Assembly: GCA_017430145.1 (NCBI GenBank)
Contig: JAFRNP010000075.1
Span: 1 to 38,104 of the forward strand
Direction: 5' to 3'
Length of the DNA: 38,104 nucleotides
DNA from: Clostridia bacterium
GTDB taxonomy: Bacteria > Bacillota > Clostridia > Oscillospirales > Acutalibacteraceae
Below are positions 14,962 through 22,564 of the stretch, piece by piece. Within the stretch, counting starts at the first letter, position 1; the number at the start of each line of letters is the position of its first letter. The position numbers and the translations under genes were made by a program. A model generated the notes under the pieces. It did not search any database and had not been told where the DNA came from. It saw only the letters and a list, made by a program, of their open reading frames with translations.

Positions 14962-16095
14962 TTATTTTTCTCCCAGCGTCTTCCCCGTGATCTCCCGATA
15001 CGTCTCCGCCGTGATCGCGTCCAGCAGCGCCATCTTCTTTTCAATGTCTTTTACAAGGGCGAACTGGGCGCGGGCACGCACCAGGTTATGCGTGGGGTAC
15101 GCCGTGCGGAAATAGACGTCGCCGTCCAGATAATCGGTCAGAAACCGCATGCCGCATTCAAAGGTCATCAGCTTTGCCGAGAAAGGCAGCAGGCGCACCT
15201 CCTCCCGCCACAGGCTCTCGCCCGCCGCTTCGAGGAAACCGCGCAGATAGGCGGTGTAAAGGTCAACGCTTAACGATACCTCCGCCGGATTTTCCGCATC
15301 CTCCGCCGCCGTATTGGCGCCGGACCGGATCGCGTCGCCGAAATCGTAGAGGCTGAGCCCCGGCATGACCGTATCCAGGTCCACCACGCACACGGGCGCA
15401 TCGGTATCCTTGTCAAACAGGATGTTGTTGAGCTTGGTATCGTTATGGGTCACGCGCAGCGGCAGAAGCCCCGCGGCCGCCTTGCCCGTCAGGATATAGG
15501 TATCGTCCGCGCGGGCGCGGGCAAAAGCGATCTCTTCGGTGCAGGTATCAAGCCTGCCGGAGCGGTTCTCACCGATCGCCGCCGTCAGGTTGCGGAAACG
15601 GGCCGCCGTATTGTGGAAATCGGGGATCGTCTCGCCGAGCTTTTCCGCCGGGAAATCCGCCAGCAGGTTCATAAAGGCGCCGAAGGCGCTGCCGGTTTTG
15701 TAAAACAGTGACGTCGACGGCGTACAGCTGTACGAGAAGACGTTATCTATATAATTGTATATACGCCAGACGCGCCCTTTTTCATCCGTATGGTAGATCC
15801 CGCCCGCTCTGCAGGGGATGCAGCGCAGCGAGCGCATGCCGCTCTCCGGCGCAGAAGCCAGTTTTTCGGCAAGAAAGGCGGTCACTGCCGCCACGTTTTC
15901 CATCAGCAGCGTCGGATTTTTAAAAACGGAGGTATTGATCTGCTGCAGCAGATACGCGCTGCCGCCCGTACCGCTTTTCATTATAAGTTTAAACGTGTTG
16001 TTGATGTGTCCTTCCTTGATGGCTTCGCTGCCCGCATACGTGCCCTCCAGCACGAACGCGTCGGCGATCGATTTGAGTTCTCTGTCCGTAAACAT
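14962..16095 (-). CDS. nahK: N-acetylhexosamine 1-kinase (NahK/LnpB-like, APH fold)
   Basis: Predicted anomeric kinase that phosphorylates GlcNAc/GalNAc at C1, used with lacto-N-biose phosphorylase in the catabolism of mucin core and milk-oligosaccharide disaccharides. At 377 residues it aligns along its length with the bifidobacterial enzyme as I recall it: EGHINNTFKLI and YLLQQINTSVFKNP near the N-terminus, the catalytic loop PLRVTHNDTKLNNILFD, VVDLDTVMPGLSLYDFGDAI then RSGANTAAED, and the C-terminal LMTFECGMRFLTDYLDGDVY then PTHNLVRARAQ. ATG at 16095 has AAAGGAG 8 nt before it; longer in-frame extensions have none. It stands alone, without a phosphorylase or transporter nearby. Confidence 0.85.
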   Translation of the reverse strand: MFTDRELKSIADAFVLEGTYAGSEAIKEGHINNTFKLIMKSGTGGSAYLLQQINTSVFKNPTLLMENVAAVTAFLAEKLASAPESGMRSLRCIPCRAGGIYHTDEKGRVWRIYNYIDNVFSYSCTPSTSLFYKTGSAFGAFMNLLADFPAEKLGETIPDFHNTAARFRNLTAAIGENRSGRLDTCTEEIAFARARADDTYILTGKAAAGLLPLRVTHNDTKLNNILFDKDTDAPVCVVDLDTVMPGLSLYDFGDAIRSGANTAAEDAENPAEVSLSVDLYTAYLRGFLEAAGESLWREEVRLLPFSAKLMTFECGMRFLTDYLDGDVYFRTAYPTHNLVRARAQFALVKDIEKKMALLDAITAETYREITGKTLGEK

Positions 16096-16124
16096 GGCAG
16101 ACTCTCCTTTCCTCAGCTTGTTAC

Positions 16125-16154
16125 AGTATAGCAGAAAGCCGGAGCCGCCGTCAA
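16125..16154 (-). promoter_or_regulatory. Sigma-A promoter of nahK
   Basis: On the minus strand TTGACG (16149-16154), an 18-bp spacer and TATACT (16125-16130), with the extended -10 TGC. It leaves a leader of about 20 nt before the ribosome binding site. Confidence 0.75.
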
Positions 16155-16231
16155 CATAAAAACGGCCGTTTAAAAATAATTCATATTTCTGCAACATGTT
16201 CGGAGAAAGCTGTGCAACCGTCCGAAGAGAG

Positions 16232-16254
16232 GCACTATATATTGTGAATAGTGC
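16232..16254. promoter_or_regulatory. Inverted repeat between nahK and the secreted protein gene
   Basis: GCACTAT and ATAGTGC, perfect 7-bp arms 9 nt apart, in the divergent promoter region about 37 bp before the -35 of the plus-strand gene. It may be an operator; no regulator gene is adjacent. Confidence 0.35.
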
Positions 16255-16290
16255 ACAAAGAAAACCCGTGAATATTTGCCATTTTTTTAG

Positions 16291-16319
16291 TTGACGGATG
16301 AAAAAAAATGCGATAAAAT
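16291..16319 (+). promoter_or_regulatory. Strong sigma-A promoter of the large secreted protein gene
   Basis: TTGACG (16291-16296), a 17-bp spacer and TAAAAT (16314-16319). The nonamer ATGCGATAA occurs at 16308-16316 and again at 16322-16330, across the -10 and the probable start site, and may be a regulator site. Confidence 0.8.
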
Positions 16320-16365
16320 ATATGCGATAACGAATGATTATCAAAAACTGGTAAGGAGTATGTGT

Positions 16366-18054
16366 ATGAAAAAAACAACCAAAGTCTTAGCTGTTATTCT
16401 TTCCGTTCTGATGGCTCTGTCCCTGATCCCGATCGCAGCGTTTGCCGCTGAGGGCGACGCTGACGTGAGCGATCCCAGAGTTGCAGGATGGAAAGCAAAC
16501 TATCAGCTCCTGCTTGACACCATCACCGACGACAGCCATTTTATCAGCTGGGAATATGCAGACCAGAACACCAAGGCGCTGAACACCACCATGAACGTCT
16601 ATACTGCGTTCGCGCTGTATGACTCCGCATGGAGAAACTATGCGACCAAGAACGTTTCCGTCGACAACGCCAAGAAGGTCCTCCTTGCCCTCATCGAAAA
16701 GGCGGAGTACAATTTTGACGACGGTTATGTGGATGAGATCGTGAAGGTTCTCGACACTGCCACCGACGTGAATGATTTCATTCAGAAGGTCAACAAGTAT
16801 GTCAACATCGAGCTCTTCGCTTCCGAAGGCTGGGGCACTGCGTTTGAGGTCATCGGCGACGTTGCCAAGATCGCGCATGCTTATCAGACCTACAGAGATC
16901 AGTTCATTGAGGCTTATGCCAACGTTCTGTCCGTCCAGAAGGCGAACGGCTATTATCTTGACCTGCTTCAGTATGTGGCCGACAACACCACCTACGGCGT
17001 GCTCAAGACCGCTGCCGAAGACCTGATCGCAGACATCAACACCAGCATGGAAGACGTTATCGCGCAGCTTGTCGCCGACATCGCTGCCGATGGCGCTGAG
17101 ATGGGCGTTGACTATCTGATCAACTTTGCCATGAACTCCAACGTTTACACCGCTGCCGTTCTGAAGATCTACGGCGTTGCGAAGAGCGTTGCTGACGTTC
17201 TTTGGAACACGGGCGACCAGTACAACCTGATCGACACCCTCATGACCACCTACTACTTCCAGGATCTCGCTTCCGACTGGACGGCTGCTGCGATTGCCGG
17301 CGACGATGATGACAAGACCATGATCGCCGTTGACATGATGCTCACCACCAGAGCGATCTGCGAAAAGAACCTGCACGACCTGAAGCTTGCCGAAAACGAA
17401 GGCATCATCAATGCCATCAAGAATAAGGTTTACGGCGAAGTTTATGACAACATTGAGATCAACCTGACCGCGATCGACGTGATGCGCAGCATCCTGTTCG
17501 ATACCGCTGTTGAAGATTTCAAGCAGATCGTCAGAGCTCTGTACATCTACTGCCCCGTCACCGTTCGCATCCGTAACGCGAAGAACGGCCTGCTTGCCAT
17601 CGTGAACGACGGCGAAGAGACTATGTTCTCCAACGATTCCGGCGTGTATGCGTCCGCGTACTCCGAGTATTCCAAGGAATACCTCAAGGTCGCGTACCTG
17701 TACAATGCGAGCAAGGTTGAGCTCAAGGGCACCAAGGACGGTTACGTCACCCTGAAGATGGACGTCCCGGGCAATGACTGGTCCTTCACCGACGTGGCTG
17801 TTGCCGCCGGTACCGTCATCGCTTTCGACACCGACTTCGCGGGCACCCCGACCTACACGGTCGACAATGGCGCTGCTGTTGCTTTCAACGATGATTTCGT
17901 CGCTTCCGAGCATAAGGAAGTTACCGTGAAGGACGTTGTGAACGCCACCACGGAAGTTGCGAAGGAAAAGAGCAAGAGCTTCTTCGGCGATTTCTTCAAG
18001 AAGTTCTTTGAGAGCATCAAGAACGCGTTCAAGAACCTGTTCCGTAAAAAATAA
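16366..18054 (+). CDS. Large secreted protein with cationic amphipathic C-terminal tail
   Basis: 562 residues; AAGGAG lies 7 nt before ATG 16366. Sec signal peptide MKKTTKVLAVILSVLMALSL with a likely cut after AFA. Residues 30-400 are predicted mostly helical and rich in Ala, Asp, Tyr and Asn, with no domain I recognise. A beta-rich segment from about residue 405 (CPVTVRIRNAKNGLLAIVND ... VAYLYNASKVELKG) resembles a module in clostridial surface proteins with a CPVDV-type start. The last ~25 residues alternate Phe with Lys/Arg (FFGDFFKKFFESIKNAFKNL then FRKK), giving a strongly cationic amphipathic helix that may bind membrane or wall polymers. Codon use differs from neighbours (many GTT, GCT and TAT, typical Asn/Lys codons), fitting high expression. 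Monocistronic, with strong promoter and terminator. Confidence 0.85.
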   Translation: MKKTTKVLAVILSVLMALSLIPIAAFAAEGDADVSDPRVAGWKANYQLLLDTITDDSHFISWEYADQNTKALNTTMNVYTAFALYDSAWRNYATKNVSVDNAKKVLLALIEKAEYNFDDGYVDEIVKVLDTATDVNDFIQKVNKYVNIELFASEGWGTAFEVIGDVAKIAHAYQTYRDQFIEAYANVLSVQKANGYYLDLLQYVADNTTYGVLKTAAEDLIADINTSMEDVIAQLVADIAADGAEMGVDYLINFAMNSNVYTAAVLKIYGVAKSVADVLWNTGDQYNLIDTLMTTYYFQDLASDWTAAAIAGDDDDKTMIAVDMMLTTRAICEKNLHDLKLAENEGIINAIKNKVYGEVYDNIEINLTAIDVMRSILFDTAVEDFKQIVRALYIYCPVTVRIRNAKNGLLAIVNDGEETMFSNDSGVYASAYSEYSKEYLKVAYLYNASKVELKGTKDGYVTLKMDVPGNDWSFTDVAVAAGTVIAFDTDFAGTPTYTVDNGAAVAFNDDFVASEHKEVTVKDVVNATTEVAKEKSKSFFGDFFKKFFESIKNAFKNLFRKK

Positions 18055-18072
18055 TTTCTGAATTGTTTTTCC

Positions 18073-18110
18073 GTCCCGCGGCGGCCGACCGGTCCCGCGG
18101 GACTTTTTTT
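18073..18110 (+). terminator. Rho-independent terminator of the large secreted protein gene
   Basis: GTCCCGCGG (18073-18081) pairs with CCGCGGGAC (18095-18103), 13-nt loop, then seven T. It separates this gene from the pyrH operon. Confidence 0.93.
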
Positions 18111-18139
18111 CATTTTTTATCCAAAATGCATTTTTCTTC

Positions 18140-18168
18140 TTTACATCCCACGGAAAATAAAGTAAAAT
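18140..18168 (+). promoter_or_regulatory. Sigma-A promoter of the pyrH operon
   Basis: TTTACA (18140-18145), a 17-bp spacer and TAAAAT (18163-18168). The leader of about 80 nt holds a hairpin CGGCACGG/CCGTGCCG (18215-18240) just before the pyrH start and a smaller CGGGAG/CTCCCG one. Having its own promoter fits the absence of the usual rpsB-tsf genes upstream. Confidence 0.75.
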
Positions 18169-18214
18169 AGAAAAGAAGAACCAACGGGAAGCGGGAGCCT
18201 CCCGAAGAAAGGAA

Positions 18215-18240
18215 CGGCACGGCGGCAACGGACCGTGCCG
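18215..18240 (+). promoter_or_regulatory. Leader hairpin before pyrH
   Basis: 8-bp stem CGGCACGG (18215-18222) / CCGTGCCG (18233-18240), 10-nt loop, ending 13 nt before the pyrH ATG and without a T tract. A possible translational or processing element. Confidence 0.4.
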
Positions 18241-18253
18241 GCAGGGATCAGAT

Positions 18254-18958
18254 ATGGAACCGGTATATAAACGCATCCTGCTGAAAGTCAGCGGCGAGGT
18301 CCTCGCAGGCAGCAAAGGGACCGGCATCGATTTTGAAAAGGTAAACGAAGTCTGCAAGGTCATCTGCGAATGCGCCGCCATGGGCACCCAGATCGCCATC
18401 GTCGTGGGCGGCGGCAATTTCTGGCGCGGACGCTCCAGCGGCGACATGGACCGTACCCGTGCCGATACCATGGGGATGCTTGCAACCGTGATCAATGCGC
18501 TCGCGCTGCAGGAAAGCCTGATACAGCTCGGCAACGACGCGGTGGTCATGACGGCGCTGGATATGCAGCGCGTCGCCCTTCCCTACAATAAATACGACGC
18601 CGTCAGGTACCTGAACGAAGGACGCGTCGTGATCTTCGGCTGCGGTACCGGCAGCCCCTTCTTCAGCACCGATTCGGGCGCTGCGCTGCGTGCCAACGAG
18701 ATCGAAGCGGACGTCTTTTTCAAGGCGACGAACGTGGACGGCGTGTATGACAAGGATCCGAACAAGTATCCGGACGCCGTAAAATACGATACGCTCACCT
18801 ACGACGAGATCCTTGAGAAACACCTGATGGTCATGGACAACACCGCCGCCGCCCTGGCGCAGAACGGTAAGCTGCCGGTGCTGGTGTTCAACCTCGACGA
18901 CCCCGAAAACATCCGGCGCGCCCTCAACGGCGAAAAGATCGGTACGATCGTAAAATAA
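18254..18958 (+). CDS. pyrH: UMP kinase
   Basis: Phosphorylates UMP to UDP (amino-acid-kinase fold, bacterial hexameric type). At 234 residues it is full length. Motifs: YKRILLKVSGEVLAGSKGTG, IAIVVGGGNFWRGRSSGDMD, RTRADTMGMLATVINALALQ, RVVIFGCGTGSPFFSTDSGA and DVFFKATNVDGVYDKDP, ending LNGEKIGTIVK. A modest AGGGA lies 6 nt before the ATG. It is the first gene of the pyrH-frr-uppS-cdsA-dxr-rseP-ispG set; frr follows after 20 nt. Confidence 0.97.
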   Translation: MEPVYKRILLKVSGEVLAGSKGTGIDFEKVNEVCKVICECAAMGTQIAIVVGGGNFWRGRSSGDMDRTRADTMGMLATVINALALQESLIQLGNDAVVMTALDMQRVALPYNKYDAVRYLNEGRVVIFGCGTGSPFFSTDSGAALRANEIEADVFFKATNVDGVYDKDPNKYPDAVKYDTLTYDEILEKHLMVMDNTAAALAQNGKLPVLVFNLDDPENIRRALNGEKIGTIVK

Positions 18959-18978
18959 TTTTATTAGGAGGATATATT

Positions 18979-19533
18979 ATGGAAACCGTACTTGCAAACG
19001 CAAAGGAAAAAATGACAAAAACCATCTCTTCTCTGAACAGCGAATATAACACGATCCGCGCCGGCCGCGCCAACGCCGCCGTGCTCGATCCGATCCGCGT
19101 CGATTACTGGGGCGTCCCCACGCCCATCAACCAGATGGCTGCGGTCTCCGTCACAGAGGCGCGCATCCTGGTGATCCAGCCCTGGGACAAATCCGCCCTT
19201 AAACTGATCGAAAAAGCGATCCAGGCGTCGGACCTCGGCATCAACCCGCAAAACGACGGCACCGTGATCCGCCTGACCTTCCCGCCGCTGACGGAAGAGA
19301 GAAGAAAGACCCTCGTCAAAGACGTCAAGGCCATGGCGGAGGGCGCGCGCGTCGCGATCCGCAACATCCGCAGAGACGCCATTGAAAAGCTGAAGGCAAT
19401 GAAAAAGGCCTCTGAGATCACCGAGGACGACCTGAAGGACGCCGAGGAAGACGTTCAGAAGCTGACCGACGACTTTATCAAGCAGGTTGAAAAGGTCGCC
19501 CAGAAAAAAGAAGAAGAGATCATGGCAATATGA
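18979..19533 (+). CDS. frr: Ribosome recycling factor
   Basis: Splits post-termination ribosomes with EF-G and IF3. 184 residues, the usual length: N-terminal helix with MTKTISSLNSEYNTIRAGRA and the conserved Arg region, the DYWGVPTPINQMAAVSVTEA segment, IQPWDKSALKLIEKAIQASD then LGINPQNDG, and the C-terminal helices REDAIEKLKAMKKASEI-type (here RRDAIEKLKAM) ending EEEIMAI. AGGAGG lies 7-8 nt before the ATG. The stop overlaps the uppS start as ATGA. Confidence 0.97.
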   Translation: METVLANAKEKMTKTISSLNSEYNTIRAGRANAAVLDPIRVDYWGVPTPINQMAAVSVTEARILVIQPWDKSALKLIEKAIQASDLGINPQNDGTVIRLTFPPLTEERRKTLVKDVKAMAEGARVAIRNIRRDAIEKLKAMKKASEITEDDLKDAEEDVQKLTDDFIKQVEKVAQKKEEEIMAI

Positions 19534-20318
19534 CGGTCGAAAGCATCCTTTCTGCGTCTGACGCAGAAAAAACCGCCCCGTCGAAACCGGTCCCGGATCC
19601 CTCCCGTTTTTCGGTGCTCCCCCGCCACGTCGCCGTGATCATGGACGGCAACGGGCGCTGGGCAAAGCAGCGGGGCCTGTCCCGCAGCGAGGGCCACATC
19701 GAGGGCGCCAAAACCTTCCGGCGGATCGGCGAATACGCCGGCGACCTCGGCATCCGGCATCTGACGTTCTACGCGTTTTCCACCGAGAATTGGGCGCGGC
19801 CGGAACAGGAGGTCAAGGGCATCATGAAACTGTTCGGCGCGTATCTGGACGAAGCGCTGGAACGGTTGGACGAAAACCTTGAAAAAGGCATCCGCCTGCG
19901 TTTTTTTGGCGATAAAAGCCGGATCGACCCGGAGCTTGTCGCCCTGATGAATAAGGTTGAGGATCTGACAAAAGATATGACGAAGGTCAACCTCAACATT
20001 GCCGTCAACTACGGCGCGCAGCAGGAGATCCTGCACGCGGCGCAGCTGCTTGCGGCGCAATGTACCGAAGGCAGCCTGAAACCGGAGGAGATCACAGCCG
20101 AAAAGCTGGAAGCGAACCTCTATACCGCCGGGCAGCCGCCGGTGGATCTGCTGATCCGGCCGAGCGGTGAGCAGCGGATCTCCAATTTCCTGCTCTGGCA
20201 GTGCGCATACGCGGAATTCTGGTATTCGGACGTGCTCTGGCCGGATTTCACCGAGCGGGATTTTGATATGGCGCTTTCGGATTTTGAAAAGCGCAGCCGC
20301 CGGTTCGGCGGCGTATGA
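19530..20318 (+). CDS. uppS: Undecaprenyl diphosphate synthase (cis-prenyltransferase)
   Basis: Adds eight IPP units to farnesyl diphosphate to make the C55 carrier lipid of cell-wall synthesis. 262 residues: HVAVIMDGNGRWAKQRGLSR (catalytic Asp39), GHIEGAKTFRRI, LTFYAFSTENWARPEQEV, LNIAVNYGAQQEI, and the C-terminal LLIRPSGEQRISNFLLWQCA then YAEFWYSDVLWPDF. The N-terminus is about 25 residues longer than in short homologues, but the ATG overlaps the frr stop as ATGA. It uses the product of ispA and provides lipid carrier for envelope genes; cdsA follows after 200 nt. Confidence 0.97.
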   Translation: MTVESILSASDAEKTAPSKPVPDPSRFSVLPRHVAVIMDGNGRWAKQRGLSRSEGHIEGAKTFRRIGEYAGDLGIRHLTFYAFSTENWARPEQEVKGIMKLFGAYLDEALERLDENLEKGIRLRFFGDKSRIDPELVALMNKVEDLTKDMTKVNLNIAVNYGAQQEILHAAQLLAAQCTEGSLKPEEITAEKLEANLYTAGQPPVDLLIRPSGEQRISNFLLWQCAYAEFWYSDVLWPDFTERDFDMALSDFEKRSRRFGGV

Positions 20319-20436
20319 CGCCGCCCGGCAGGATACCCGGAAGTATACCGGCGGCATTTCGCCTGACGTCCCCGCGTTCTGACCGCACAGGCGGGTGAGC
20401 AGAAACGCCCGTTTGTCTGCGTTTATATTCACCTTT

Positions 20437-20473
20437 GCCCCGCCGGCGCATAAAGGAATCCCGACGGCGGGGC
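20437..20473 (+). promoter_or_regulatory. GC-rich hairpin in the uppS-cdsA gap
   Basis: GCCCCGCCG (20437-20445) pairs with CGGCGGGGC (20465-20473) over a 19-nt loop, followed by TGCAGATTTTATAA. A weaker GCCGCC/GGCGGC pair lies near 20320-20355. The 202-nt gap is unusual inside this operon. The hairpin could be a weak terminator or processing site; no clear promoter or gene is visible. Confidence 0.4.
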
Positions 20474-20520
20474 TGCAGATTTTATAACCAATTTCAGGAA
20501 AGGGAAACGGAACCCGGATC

Positions 20521-21375
20521 ATGAAAAAACGATTACTGACAGCGCTTTTCGGAATCCTGATCGCCGTAGGCTGGATGTTTACGATCTACACCCCCGCCTT
20601 CTCGCTGATCCTTGCCGCAGTCGCCGCCATCGCCGTATTTGAGATGCTGAAAGTCTTTGAGGTCACAAACAAGCCTTTCTTCATCCTGTGCGAGCTGACC
20701 GCCGTTGCCACAACGGAATACGCGGAATACAAGGCAAAACTGCCTGTCCCGCTGTACGCCGCCGTTGCCGTCATCGTCCTGCTGGCGCTGATCATTATGG
20801 TCACCGACTATAAACGGCTGAAGTTTGAGCAGGTCGTCTGCGGGCTGTTCTGCAGCTTCCTGATCCCCGCAGCCATCTCCGCGCCTGTGCTGTTTCGGGA
20901 CGTCTATATCGAATTCCCCGACCTGTTCACCCAGGCGGACGGCATCTTTCTGATCCTTTTCTCCTTTTTCTGCGCCTGGTTCACCGACGGCTTTGCCCTG
21001 TTTGCCGGAATGGCGCTGGGCAAACACAAACTTGCGCCCAACATCAGCCCGAAAAAAACGGTCGAAGGCGCCGTCGGCGGGGTGCTCGGCAACCTGTTGG
21101 TATCTTGGATCCTCTGGTACGTTTTTAAGACAAAATTCAATCTTTCGGCATATATTGATATCGTGTGGCTGATCGTTTCGGCGCTGCTGCTTTCGGTCGT
21201 CAGCATCTTCGGCGATCTGGCGGCGTCCACGATCAAACGGCACCGCGGCGTCAAGGATTTCGGGAATCTTCTGCCCGGCCACGGCGGCGTCATGGACCGG
21301 TTCGACTCCTCCATCTTTGTATTCGCCGCCGAGTACGCGATCCTTCGGTTCAGCATCCTGTTCTGGGCCGCATAA
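20521..21375 (+). CDS. cdsA: Phosphatidate cytidylyltransferase (CDP-diglyceride synthase)
   Basis: Makes CDP-diacylglycerol from CTP and phosphatidic acid in the membrane. 284 residues, with about eight hydrophobic segments beginning at residue 5. The C-terminal signature is clear: SVVSIFGDLAASTIKRHRGV, KDFGNLLPGHGGVMDRFDS. Also AWFTDGFALFAGMALGKHKL and ISPKKTVEGAVGGVLGN, both typical. The start ATG 20521 lies after a purine-rich GGAAAGGGAAACGGAACC stretch without a classical spacing. It is followed 23 nt later by dxr. Confidence 0.95.
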   Translation: MKKRLLTALFGILIAVGWMFTIYTPAFSLILAAVAAIAVFEMLKVFEVTNKPFFILCELTAVATTEYAEYKAKLPVPLYAAVAVIVLLALIIMVTDYKRLKFEQVVCGLFCSFLIPAAISAPVLFRDVYIEFPDLFTQADGIFLILFSFFCAWFTDGFALFAGMALGKHKLAPNISPKKTVEGAVGGVLGNLLVSWILWYVFKTKFNLSAYIDIVWLIVSALLLSVVSIFGDLAASTIKRHRGVKDFGNLLPGHGGVMDRFDSSIFVFAAEYAILRFSILFWAA

Positions 21376-21398
21376 TCCTGTTCGGGTGGGAGGGCACT

Positions 21399-22547
21399 AT
21401 GATTAAAAAGACGATCTCGATCCTCGGCTCCACCGGTTCCATCGGCGTGCAGTCGCTGGACGTGGCAAAACAGGCGGGCTTTTCCGTCGCGGCCCTGACG
21501 GCGAACAGCGACGTAAAAACGATGGAGGCGCAGATCCGCGCCTTCCGGCCGCAGAAAGCGGCGCTTGCGGATGAAGCCGCCGCAAAGGACCTGCGCGCGC
21601 GGGTCGCGGACACCTCTACGGTTGTGCTTTCCGGGAAAGAGGGGGTCGAAGCCTGCGCCGCCGAAACAGACGCAGACACCGTCATTGACGCGATCGTGGG
21701 ACTTGCAGGGCTGCGCCCCGCGCTTGCCGCCGTCAACGCCGGCAAGGACCTGGCGCTCGCCAATAAAGAGGCGCTTGTCGCCGGCGGCTCCCTTGTACTG
21801 AAAGCCGTGGAGGAACACGGCGTCCGGCTTTTGCCGGTGGACAGCGAACATTCGGCGATTTTTCAGTGCCTGCAGGCGTCCCCGCCCAACCGCGCGCTGA
21901 AAAAGCTGATCCTTACCGCCTCCGGCGGGCCATTCTTCGGCAAAACGCGGAAGGAACTCAAAAACGTCACCGCCGCCGACGCATTGCGGCACCCGACCTG
22001 GGAGATGGGCGCAAAGATCACGATCGACTCGGCGTCCATGTTCAACAAGGGCCTGGAGCTGATCGAGGCGCATTTCCTGTTCGGGATGCCGGCGGAAAAG
22101 ATCGACGTGGTCGTACACAGGGAGAGCATCATCCACTCCCTGATCGAATTTGACGACAACTCCGTCCTCGCACAGCTCGGCGTTTCGGACATGCGCATCC
22201 CCATCCAGTATGCGCTGACCTTCCCCGAGCGCTACCCCTCCCCTGTCCGGGAGCTGGATCTTGCCCAGGTGGCGACGCTCCATTTTTACCGTCCGGACGA
22301 GGAGACCTTCGACTGCCTCGGCATCTGCCGGGAGGCGATCGGCAAAGGCGGGCTATACCCCGCCGCCGTCAACTCCGCAAACGAAGAGGTTAACCTTCTG
22401 TTCCGGCAGGGAAAGATCCGGTTTACGGAAATGGGGACGCTGATCCGCACCGCCTTTGCCGTGTGCGAAGACAAAAATGATTATACGCTGCAGGACGTCT
22501 TTGCAACCGACGCCGCCGTACGCCGCGCCGTTCATGCCGCCATGTAG
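21399..22547 (+). CDS. dxr: 1-deoxy-D-xylulose-5-phosphate reductoisomerase
   Basis: NADPH-dependent conversion of DXP to 2-C-methyl-D-erythritol 4-phosphate, the second MEP step. 382 residues: NADPH loop ISILGSTGSIGVQSL, PVDSEHSAIFQCLQ, LILTASGGPFFGKTRKEL, HPTWEMGAKITIDSASMFNK then GLELIEAHFLF, and VVHRESIIHSLIEFDDNS (metal and substrate residues). I chose ATG 21399 (MIKKTISILG), with GGGAGGG 4-8 nt upstream; the longer open frame overlapping cdsA is not the family N-terminus. The product of dxs in the first operon is its substrate. Ends with TAG. Confidence 0.97.
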   Translation: MIKKTISILGSTGSIGVQSLDVAKQAGFSVAALTANSDVKTMEAQIRAFRPQKAALADEAAAKDLRARVADTSTVVLSGKEGVEACAAETDADTVIDAIVGLAGLRPALAAVNAGKDLALANKEALVAGGSLVLKAVEEHGVRLLPVDSEHSAIFQCLQASPPNRALKKLILTASGGPFFGKTRKELKNVTAADALRHPTWEMGAKITIDSASMFNKGLELIEAHFLFGMPAEKIDVVVHRESIIHSLIEFDDNSVLAQLGVSDMRIPIQYALTFPERYPSPVRELDLAQVATLHFYRPDEETFDCLGICREAIGKGGLYPAAVNSANEEVNLLFRQGKIRFTEMGTLIRTAFAVCEDKNDYTLQDVFATDAAVRRAVHAAM

Positions 22548-22564
22548 CAAACCGAGGTATTTTT

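Larger units (their letters stand above)
14646..14964. repeat. Composite intergenic repeat, copy 2 (opposite orientation to copy 1)
   Basis: The gap between the amber-interrupted gene and nahK. The left end starts in the stop codon (TAAAAGTAG...), with AAAAGTA-like units, then GAAATTCGGAA, the hairpin GGGC/GCCC and TTGATTGTA. The right end, read on the minus strand, starts in the nahK stop codon, with AAAAAGTA-like units, then ACAAAT and the hairpin GCGGGC/GCCCGC. These are the same two end types as in the 673-989 element, but swapped left to right. The interior has degenerate tandem units (14719-14890). Length 319 bp, against about 317 for copy 1. No gene inside. Being at the 3' ends of two converging genes, it may also end transcription from both. 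Confidence 0.7.

Noticed and set aside
16387-18549. 720-codon open frame on the minus strand opposite the large secreted protein and the start of pyrH
   Set aside because: It spans a terminator and a promoter, has no ribosome binding site and no domain, and the opposite strand has a signal peptide, promoter and terminator.
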